Source: Chloromonas sp. AAM2
Taxonomy: Eukaryota > Chlorophyta > Chlorophyceae > Chlamydomonadales > Chlamydomonadaceae
Assembly (NCBI GenBank): GCA_004335635.1
Contig: QAXH01002246.1
Coordinates: 1-11,387, forward strand
Length of the DNA stretch: 11,387 nt
Reading direction: 5' to 3'
In this document: positions 6,501 through 11,387 of the stretch, one piece after another
Layout of the letters: each line of letters begins with the position of its first letter
Numbering within the stretch: position 1 is the first letter of the stretch
Notes under the pieces: model-generated
Told to the model about the DNA's origin: nothing
Seen by the model: the letters and a program-made list of their open reading frames with translations, nothing else
Databases searched by the model: none
Position numbers and translations under genes: made by a program

Positions 6501-9285
6501 TCCGCTTCACCTGGACGGGCACTTGTAGTGCCAAGCCTTGACGCATCCAAGCAGTTAACAATGTACGAATCCCTTGATTCACCCACCCTCTCATCATCAT
6601 CACTACAGGGCTTCACATGATCTCAGCCCACGTTGCTGCAGCTAGACGCGCCTGAAAGCTACTAAGCCAAGAAGGGCCACTTAAGCAGCCTTTGGACACT
6701 GTGTGTCAACGCTTACAAACACGAACCATCATGTCGACCACCATCAGCCCTGAAGTAGTTCTGGCCAGCTCTTGTGCATGGTGTTTTCACATTCAGATTG
6801 ATTGCACAGACTGTGGCGAATCTCAGGACTGCGGTCTGCTGTGCGCCTGACCCTGCCCTGGACTCATGATGGTTTCTGAACTGCAAACCTGCCAGAAATC
6901 CATCCTCTGATCCTCTGCCCCTTTCTTTCTCAGGGTGGGTCAGTGCGGTGCCATGCCCCATGACGGCTTCCCCATGACGGCGAAATCAACTATGACCAAA
7001 CCTAATCCATTCACCCCTTTTCAGGTGCGCCTAATCCACCAGCTGGCCGTCTCTCGACTGCCGGGGCCCGGCGCACTGGGCGGTGCTGAGACCGGGGCGC
7101 CCACAGCCGCTGCCCATGGGGCACCCGGTGTGGCCATGCATGCCACTGAGCTGTCAAGTGCCGCTCTCATGCACTCACAGGACAGAAACCACTTCAACCG
7201 CATCTTTGGGGGTGAGCAAAACACGTACATGTGCACTGACAGCAAGACCATGCCAGGGCCACTCACTATCAGATCGTCTCTTGTTCGGCGCAAACTACAC
7301 CTGTGTAAGTAGGTGGGACCATATAATCAGACACGCAGCAATGTCTAGACAACATTTCCTTTTTGAAATCAAAATACCTATAACCGGTCTTTGCGATGAG
7401 TTCAGAACCGCATGCATCAGTGCAAGGCCTGACACGTCCCACTTGTGTGGTGTTGGTTTAAGCACTTTCCTTCGAATTTTCTTCTTTCTTGCTCAGGGTA
7501 GGTCAGGACGGTTCACATTGCGTCTCTCCCTGATTAAAACATTCCTCTCCCTGCAGGCCATCTCATGCGGCTGGCATTTGAGCATGCATTCACGGTGGCG
7601 GCCATGCATGCAGGGGTGAGAAACGTCTGCTGCTGCAACTCATTCCTAGCCAGTTTTGCCGCCATATCCCAGCTCACTATCCATAACAGCTCTGGCACCA
7701 AGTCAGCCTGCACTGGTGCAGTACAGTTCCAATCATCCAGGCCGGGGTACTGTCAGGCCTCGCTCCTCGTCTGGCTTCTTTTGAAGGCTGCCTGGTGACC
7801 AATAGCCTCCGTGCACTGCTTTTCCTGTCTACTTTTTTGATTTTGTTTATATTACATTTGCTCCCCCCCTTTGATCCCAGGATTGGTGTGATCCCGTCAG
7901 CATGGAGGATGTAATGTTCATGCGGCCGGTGCCCATAGGAGCCGTCATGCAGCTGCGGGGAAAGGTCGTGTTCACACAAGGACAGTATCTGAGGGTGAGC
8001 CACACATTGCCTTATTGCGACTTAAGCAGCTGCACATGTTCATGCTTGTAGTTTGCATCAGACAACCGTCACAGGACATGCGACTGTAGCGATGAATGGC
8101 ATTGTTGGGAGGCTTGACAATCAGGCCGAGACCAATGTGGCTCGAGTACACTGTACAGTGCATAGGATTAGAAGGGCTTTGCCCGGGAATCGAACCAGGA
8201 AGATAGATCATGTCACTGATAGGTGACCGCCAGCCAGCACGGCGACTAGACTAGCTATTGGAGCCACGCTTGCCTTACTGTGACTTGAGCTGCTGATTGC
8301 ACATGCGACAGGTGGTGCTAGGCAGTTTGTCACTCGTTGTCCATGTGCCTACCCTTGCCTGGACTTGCGCATGTGTGCCTGTGTGTCCGTGATTCACAGC
8401 TCAGATGCTGCGCATATGACGCAACAGCATGTGACAGGCGGCACAGCCTTGAAGGGATAGCTTGCATGCCTCGCCATTTTTGCACTAATCCGCTCATCCG
8501 CTCAGGTTGTGGCCTTGTGCCGGCTGCTGTGACCAGGTGCTGGTCGAGGCAGTGACACTGCAGCCCGGGGAGAGGGACAAACAGATCATGACAAACGACT
8601 TCTCCTTCTCCTTCTTGTGTAGAGGGTGGGTTCATTTGCAAGTGCTGACGTCCTCACGGTCCTGTCAGCAGTGCTTGTCTCTCTGAGTTTGATACCACAC
8701 AGAACGGAAGGGACGGTCCTCATGTCATGCCAAGATGGTATTATACCCGGTTGCACCTTTCGACTTGTCGTCTCGAGCCCACAAGAATGTGGCGTGTGTG
8801 AGGCGAACAGATGTCATGGCACGGCCACGCACTCAACATGTGGCAGCCATGGCATCCCTGTTCCATAATCATGCTGTATGCCGATGCAGACTATGTGTGC
8901 CAGCTACAGCACTGGCCATATGTAACCCTCAGCTGTTGTTGGGCACCTCGACCCAGAGTGTTCACGACAGAGTGTTCACGAGACACTTGTTAATAGGCGC
9001 ATCGAGTTGGTCGTGCTTGTGCCACGTTGGCTTGGTTGGTCTTGCAGCAGCGTGGGTCAAACCATGATCTCAAACATACTAAACCGTGGGTCGAACCATA
9101 GATAAGCCGTCCAATAAGGATAAACCTTGTCATGATGATGATAATGATGGTTGGTGCTTGTGTTGCACAGGGCCCCAGTCCGACCCGTGATCCCAGACAC
9201 AGTGGTAGAAGCTTTAGAGTACGTCCTTGGCCAAAGACAACACGATGACGAGCAGCACCAGCACCTGCTGGCCTTGCAGCAATAA
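3433..9285 (+). CDS. ACOT9-type acyl-CoA thioesterase, spliced, at least ten exons
   Basis: Joined coding segments are 3433(or 3415)-3521, 4255-4340, 4866-5005, 5682-5936, 6223-6267, 7025-7211, 7557-7615, 7881-7994, 8537-8625 and 9171-9285 (TAA). All nine junctions keep frame and use GT..AG introns, giving 392 residues from the ATG at 3433. From memory of the family, the product matches human ACOT9 and its plant relatives block by block: DSYLQLMYPF, LEDMDTLAG, VTWVGRSSLEV, FNRIFGGHLMRLAFEHAF, VSMEDVMFMRPVPIGAVM and TNDFSFSFL. Family members hydrolyse acyl-CoA to fatty acid and CoA using two hotdog domains; animal ACOT9 is mitochondrial. The C-terminal part is complete. The N terminus is uncertain: human ACOT9 is about 439 residues, so 40-80 residues may lie in upstream exons. 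The family is confident; substrate and location are inferred. Confidence 0.9.
3564..3602 (+). repeat. three 13-base tandem units in intron
   Basis: Units ATAACATGAGTAG, ACAACATGAGTAG and ATAACATGAGCCC follow directly after a GATA-type run (3535-3556) in the intron 3522-4254. Simple slippage-type repeat. Confidence 0.85.
4124..4172 (+). repeat. GTGCATG-rich repeat with 21-base exact duplication
   Basis: GCATGTTGGTGCATGAGGTG plus a C occurs at 4124-4144 and again at 4152-4172 (period 28). The spacer is made of the same GTGCATG core. It lies about 80 bases upstream of the 4255 exon, in the intron. Confidence 0.85.
4255..4340 (+). CDS. ACOT9-like exon with LRDQYRR and LEDMDTLAG motifs
   Basis: Encodes ALRDQYRRFSGDRLRWG followed by LMLEDMDTLA. 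This equals the family's LREKY...VRFGRILEDLDSLG, the opening helix of the first hotdog fold. Acceptor is gtgtgcag and donor gtgggc. It enters in phase 2 and leaves in phase 1. The acidic LED-x-D cluster is where hotdog enzymes carry active-site residues; that role here is inferred from the family. Confidence 0.88.
4556..4655 (+). repeat. 25-base minisatellite, four units
   Basis: Four 25-base units start at 4556, 4581, 4606 and 4631, each CTGGGCAGCC followed by a variable GCAG/GCGG step, GGCCCAT and AATT/AATC. The last unit decays into GGGG, and a degenerate GGGCACAGGCCAGCAGG follows. It lies within intron 4341-4865. An antisense open frame across it reads as a Gly/Ala/Pro/Cys repeat but is only a shadow. 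Confidence 0.9.
4866..5005 (+). CDS. ACOT9-like exon, core of first hotdog domain
   Basis: Reads GDIAGCHAG, then KVPATAFVDRFSCMADASVG and LSQDLKLEGQ. The pattern T-A-F-V-D-R corresponds to the family's TALVDKID strand, and DLKLEGQ to DIKFSGH. Acceptor ctgcag, donor gtgagc; it starts in phase 1 (completing the Gly codon) and ends in phase 0. Confidence 0.88.
5454..5610 (+). repeat. intron repeat cluster: diverged direct repeat around 14-base units
   Basis: Three 14-base units (GCCACCCGACTAGT at 5484, GCCATCCGGCTAGC at 5498, ACCATCGGACTAGT at 5512) sit between two diverged copies of a roughly 28-base segment. Those copies are a CCAGGG-x-GGTACGAA block near 5456 and again near 5581, both running into GATTTG. 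A perfect 16-base palindrome ATTTTTTGCAAAAAAT lies at 5553-5568. The whole lies in intron 5006-5681 and may be the edge of an old insertion. Confidence 0.6.
5682..5936 (+). CDS. ACOT9-like exon, end of first hotdog domain and start of linker
   Basis: Eighty-five codons, phase 0 at both ends, acceptor gattgcag and donor gtaagg. It begins VTWVGRSSLEV, nearly identical in type to the plant and animal V-x-WVGR/KTSxEV block. FARFVMAMRDH matches the family's ATFVMVARD strand, and the end is a charged segment, EKQLFQQGQEHQARRKQ, like the family's EEELFRQGELNKGRR. A Gly/Ser-rich stretch around residues 22-37 of this exon is longer than in animals. Confidence 0.9.
6223..6267 (+). CDS. ACOT9-like 15-codon micro-exon
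   Basis: Encodes KRDSHWRNMPPTDEE, phase 0 at both ends, flanked by tgcttcag and gtgagc. MPPTDEE matches the family's MAPSAEE/MPALAD position just before the second hotdog domain. The exon is very short, but the homology and frame on both sides support it. Confidence 0.8.
6312..6444 (+). repeat. 15-base minisatellite, about nine units
   Basis: Consensus CATGGGCGTAACCTG. Units start at 6312, 6327 (14 bases), 6341, 6356, 6371, 6386, 6401, 6416 and 6431. The middle four are identical and the edge units are diverged (GTGAACTG, GAGACCTG, GTGATCTT), as expected for an array homogenised in its centre. It lies in intron 6268-7024, 45 bases after the micro-exon. The period is a multiple of three, so the antisense strand reads repeating PMQVT, but no gene is supported there. 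Confidence 0.93.
6922..6949 (+). repeat. 28-base dispersed motif, diverged copy C
   Basis: Matches the other copies at 24 of 28 positions, with no gaps (TTTCTTTCTCAGGG, then TGGGTCAGTGCGGT). It is in intron 6268-7024, with its internal CTCAG about 90 bases upstream of the real acceptor at 7024. Confidence 0.6.
7025..7211 (+). CDS. ACOT9-like exon with Ala/Gly/Pro-rich insert and FNRIFGG motif
   Basis: Starts VRLIHQLAVSRLPGP, continues through an Ala/Gly/Pro/His-rich stretch, and ends ELSSAALMHSQDRNHFNRIFGG. The last block is the strongest family signature (QxRNxFNRIFGG), with the Asn and Gly-Gly that begin the second hotdog helix. Acceptor ccttttcag, donor gtgagc after one base of the next Gly codon. 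The low-complexity middle takes the place of the more ordinary linker of animal ACOT9. Confidence 0.9.
7485..7512 (+). repeat. 28-base dispersed motif, copy B
   Basis: Exact plus-strand counterpart of copy A. It is in intron 7212-7556, with its CTCAG about 60 bases upstream of the real acceptor at 7556. The TTTCTTGCTCAG half itself looks like a 3' splice site. Confidence 0.85.
7557..7615 (+). CDS. ACOT9-like exon, central helix of second hotdog domain
   Basis: Completes the split Gly and reads HLMRLAFEHAFTVAAMHAG, matching the family's FLMRKAYELAWATACSFGG in length and pattern. Acceptor cctgcag, donor gtgaga, phase 1 in and phase 0 out. Together with the preceding FNRIFGG it forms the buried helix of the hotdog fold. 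Confidence 0.9.
7881..7994 (+). CDS. ACOT9-like exon, second hotdog strands
   Basis: Reads DWCDPVSMEDVMFMRPVPIG, then AVMQLRGKVVFTQGQYLR. The family has VDDIMFQKPVEVGSLLFLSS and CFTQNNYIQV at the same place. Phase 0 at both ends, acceptor atcccag, donor gtgagc. Confidence 0.9.
7997..8305 (+). repeat. diverged direct repeat flanking the SINE-like segment
   Basis: 7997-8038 (GAGCCACACATTGCCTTATT, then GCGACTTAAGCAGCTG and CACATG) recurs at 8261-8305 with about nine changes and a small insertion. The first copy begins inside the donor of intron 7995-8536. The second immediately follows the tRNA-like sequence. This could be an old local duplication of the intron's 5' end around or by the insertion. 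Confidence 0.7.
8175..8268 (-). repeat. tRNA-derived SINE-like relic in intron
   Basis: On the minus strand, 8186-8196 reads GGTTCGATTCC, a perfect pol III B box / T-loop sequence, followed by CGGG. About 60-70 bases upstream on that strand lie A-box-like sequences (TGGCTCCAATAGC at 8267-8255, TAGCTAGTCTAGTCG at 8257-8243). The spacing is longer than in a normal tRNA, and the would-be acceptor ends (GCTCCAA and GCAAAGC) do not pair. A degenerate tRNA-derived SINE head is therefore more likely than a working tRNA. It lies in intron 7995-8536, antisense to the gene. Confidence 0.42.
8537..8625 (+). CDS. ACOT9-like exon, last hotdog strands
   Basis: Encodes VLVEAVTLQPGERDKQIMTN and then DFSFSFLCR. 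This matches the family's VRVHSEV...TTTNVFHFTF, where the final beta strand ends. The acceptor is ctgtgaccag and the donor gtgggt. A nearby alternative acceptor at 8505 would bring an immediate in-frame TGA in phase 0, so 8537 is the better start. Confidence 0.85.
9051..9099 (+). repeat. 15-base direct repeat CGTGGGTCRAACCAT
   Basis: Copies at 9051-9065 and 9085-9099 differ at one base. They lie in intron 8626-9170. The minus strand of the second copy contains GGTTCGACCC, which resembles a B box, but nothing else tRNA-like surrounds it. Confidence 0.7.
9171..9285 (+). CDS. ACOT9-like terminal exon
   Basis: After completing a Gly codon it reads APVRPVIPDTVVEALEYVLG and then a His/Gln-rich tail ending at TAA 9283-9285. 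The family ends similarly (VPLVFPKTYGESMLYLDGQR). Acceptor gttgcacag. The tail (QHDDEQHQHLLALQQ) is species-specific and of no assigned function. Confidence 0.82.
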
Positions 9286-10184
9286 CAGGAAACGACGACA
9301 TCTGGAAATCCTGCACGCCTTGCTGTACGTGATCACGAGTGGTTGTGCCTCCGCGTGTGACCTGCGTGACCTGTGCCTCCGTTGAAGTTAAGGCGTTATG
9401 TGCCGTTGTGGCTTTGCAGATGGTCAGTTGGTCTACCCAATGTAGTTGATCCAACTCAGGTTGAAACTCTGCAGACTTTGCCTCTGTCTCTCGCAATCGC
9501 CATTGTGCTTGGCACGATGACACCTTGACGTCCACACTTTCACAGGCAATCATTCCATGCCCTATGCTTGAGTTGCAGCACGCGTCTCGGATTGTAGTTG
9601 TCAGGAGCGGCTGTAGATTTGATTTTTGCCATTTGAATAGTTCTCAACCCAATTTCGACGCATCAGGAACGTTGGAACATGGCAGTCGAGTGTCCTTGGG
9701 ATTCCTTGCCGCAGGGGCGAGCCACCCCATCATCTGTTTGTTTGTGCACGACTGGCATGCTCTTGCCATTGTAACCAACTATCTTCAAGTTGATGGATCA
9801 GGCAACAAAGGAGTCGTGTTGTATCAATGCGATAGCACGGCATGAGGCTTTTCAATTTGCGTTGGCCGGCTGGGAACGACGACCCCCAGCATGTCCTGCC
9901 GCTCCAACTCCATCCCAGCTTGCCTCCTGACACTTCGGGCCGTGGGGCTGAGAGATTTGGCAGAAAACTGGAAGCTGCATGCTCTGCCACGCACGATTCA
10001 CCTGGATGGAACAACTGCACTCTCTTTTCAGATTTTCCGCCCAGACAACACTGGTCGGAGGGACCAGTTGGTGTTACATGTAACTGCTTCGTGGTGCAAG
10101 TGGTTGGGGTCAGGACTCTTACGTATCGTAACACATGTTATCACACTCGTTGCTCCTGAAAACCAAGCCCGCATGAAGTGCTGA
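9286..10184 (+). other. downstream region with one unusually open frame, no recognised product
   Basis: The plus-strand frame of codon 9525 is open for long stretches. Between 9333 and 10838 it meets only four internal stops (9447, 9462, 9843 and 10182), all TGA. The last segment, 9846-10181, has coding-like content (LRAVGLRDLAENWKLHALPR). I recognise no family. It may be a decayed 5' part of the retroelement that follows, or chance. The thioesterase 3' untranslated region must lie at its start; a TGTAA, the poly(A) signal used by many green algae, is at 9770-9774, far from the stop. Confidence 0.3.
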
Positions 10185-10838
10185 GCATACACGCATCTGA
10201 GAGGGGCTGCAAGCGCTTGTTGCAAACTATCACAGTGTTCTGGGCATTGTATATCTTCTAGGGGTTGTATCAACAACAACACAACACAACGCCCACCTGT
10301 TGGTAGGGCAGGCCAGCTAGTTTGTTTTGGCACCTACAACACCCGCACACTAGCAAACACAGGGGACGCAGAACAGCTTGCAGACGACCTCAGCGCAGCA
10401 GGCGTCCATATCTGCGGGCTGCAGGAAGTCCGCAACCGCGGGTCAGGGCAGCGCAGACTCGGTGGCAGCAATAACCCAGGCTGGCAACTCCTCTGGTCAG
10501 GTGATAATCAACACCGCATCCATGGCGTAGGTGCCCTCCTGTCACCCATTGCAGCTCGTGCCCTCACAGGCTGGGCCCCAATTAGCGACCGCATCATGAC
10601 GCTGCAGCTATCGGGTGCAATTGTCACCACTGTCGTGATCGCGTACGCCCCCACCAACAGCAACTGGGCGAGCTGGCCTTTGTGTGCAACTTGGCGGCGA
10701 TTTTCAGGGGTCGTGCTGCTCTTGTACGTACGGCCTTATGACCTGGGCTTGAAGCACAATACAGGCATGTGCCAACTTCTCATGCTGCGGCCCCTGCGAG
10801 CCCTGCGACCGCATGGACAGGGGCGGTCACGCACTTGA
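10185..10838 (+). pseudogene. non-LTR retrotransposon endonuclease (EEP) domain, N-terminal part
   Basis: The frame is open from 10185 to TGA 10836-10838 and matches the exonuclease-endonuclease-phosphatase domain from about 10311: LVCFGTYNTRTL (first catalytic Asn), AEQLADDLSAAGVHICGLQE followed by VR (metal-binding Glu), GVGALLSPIAARALTGW, SDRIMTLQL and VVIAYAPTN (the Tyr-Ala-Pro-Thr motif). After APTNS the homology in this frame stops, about 40 residues appear to be missing, and the rest is read in another frame. No start Met precedes the domain. Family knowledge: in retroelements this domain nicks target DNA for target-primed reverse transcription. A host EEP-family relative is possible but less likely given the damage. 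Confidence 0.72.
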
Positions 10839-11220
10839 CTATGTGTTCGCGACAGCCGTGTTGTCAGCTTCGACAGGTTGTGCGACCAGGCAAATCACAT
10901 CTCAAATCCACGACCCTGTCGGCGGACAACGTGCATTACGTTGTGCGTGGGGAAGCTGTCGAGAAACTGCACATGGTGCTAATATTGTCCGCTGCAGGAT
11001 GCTCAACAACCTCAGGCAACAGGCTGGCATGGTGGACCTGTCTGGCCTGGTGCAGCGCCTGTTGCAAAAGACGCATGGCGGCTGCCCCTCGCTATCAGCA
11101 ACCGAGTTGATTGCATTGCATGATCAGCTGCAGCCCAAGCTGCATGCAGCATCAACAGCCGTGCCAGCTACAGCCGAGGCAGCTCGGCAGGAGGCAATGG
11201 ACCCAGTGTTCTTGATAAGC
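10669..11220 (+). pseudogene. continuation of retroelement endonuclease, other frame
   Basis: The plus frame of codon 10684 reads VQLGGDFQG, the GDFN motif with the Asn replaced by Gln. It then meets a TGA near 10750, and beyond it continues ACANFSCCGPCEPCDRMDRG, GHALDYVFA (the LDYV strand) and, past a probable one-base shift, SRVVSFDRLCDQANH in place of the final SDH region. The frame then stays open through LNNLRQQAGMVDLSGLVQRL to the end of the window, the typical helical region between endonuclease and reverse transcriptase. The altered motif, stop and frameshift make it non-functional. Confidence 0.55.
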
Positions 11221-11387
11221 GGCGGTTTCCGGCGGCCGCCCGATTTCGGCAGCTCGCCGCCGGGCGGAATTGGTCCGCGAAGCGGGCCCGGCCGCCATGT
11301 TGTCCGCCATCGGGTCCATTTGTCCCGCCAGTTGGCCGCCGTTTTTGCAACTGCCAACCGCGGGCCCCCCGCCAGGCTGAAGGCCTG
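11210..11387. other. very GC-rich terminal segment
   Basis: Composition changes sharply near 11210 to runs of GCCGCC, CCGCCG and GGCGG with many CpG. All three plus frames stay open nearly to the end and minus-strand frames are also open, which is expected from GC richness alone. It may be part of the retroelement or a separate insertion. No family recognised. Confidence 0.5.

Larger units (their letters stand above)
10311..11387 (+). mobile_element. LINE-type (non-LTR) retrotransposon fragment, open at window end
   Basis: Covers the two endonuclease pieces above. Reverse transcriptase would be expected beyond position 11387 and is not seen. Exact 5' limit, target-site duplication and poly(A) tail cannot be determined from this window. 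The element begins about one kilobase after the thioesterase stop and in the same orientation. Confidence 0.6.

Noticed and set aside
8175..8268. Functional tRNA gene on the minus strand
   Set aside because: Despite a perfect B box, the acceptor strands do not pair and the spacing is wrong, so it is reported only as a tRNA-like relic.
8990..9553. 187-codon minus-strand open frame with a charged, coiled-coil-like first half
   Set aside because: Its second half is antisense to the terminal exon (9171-9285) and intron, and includes an Ile run from an ATG-type microsatellite. No family recognised.
9447..10838. TGA recoded as an amino acid in this genome
   Set aside because: The well-supported thioesterase exons contain no internal TGA, and decay of a retroelement explains the stops more simply.
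11124..11357. Minus-strand open frames in the GC-rich tail
   Set aside because: High GC removes stops in all frames, and the Trp/Arg/Pro-rich translation looks like nothing known.

Overview
This window looks like nuclear DNA from an intron-rich eukaryote. No bacterial-style operon, ribosome binding site or long intact single-exon gene is visible. The only well-supported gene is split into at least ten short exons with CAG acceptors and GTGAGC, GTGGGC or GTAAGG donors. Its introns, about 265 to 757 bases long, carry minisatellites, a tRNA-like repeat and a dispersed short motif. Composition, intron density and repeat style would suit a green alga, but no lineage-specific marker was seen, so that guess is weak.

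Layout: (1) Positions 1-1407 hold no recognisable gene, only unassigned open frames on both strands, two sizeable palindromes (1097-1110 and 1180-1207) and one copy of a 28-base dispersed repeat. (2) Positions 1408-3414 contain two candidate 5' exons (1408-1585 and 2519 or 2526-2725). Each encodes an Arg/Lys-rich, acid-poor stretch like an organelle-targeting peptide. Their splice phases fit the downstream gene, but the assignment is tentative. (3) Positions 3415-9285 carry the main gene, a plus-strand ACOT9-type acyl-CoA thioesterase with two hotdog domains. All internal splice phases agree and the gene ends at a TAA. (4) Positions 9286-10184 hold no recognised gene, but one frame is unusually open and is broken only by TGA codons. 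(5) From about 10311 to the window end lies the endonuclease (EEP) part of a non-LTR retrotransposon. It is damaged by an internal deletion and frameshifts and runs into a short, very GC-rich tail.

The thioesterase hydrolyses acyl-CoA esters to free acid and CoA, and in animals this family works in mitochondria. Nothing nearby acts with it. The rest of the window is transposon remains and repeats that appear to have built up in introns and flanks. No undescribed multi-gene system was found. The points most worth a second look are the unresolved 5' end, the TGA-only frame next to the retroelement, the dispersed 28-base motif just upstream of two true acceptors, and the Ala/Gly/Pro-rich linker in the thioesterase.
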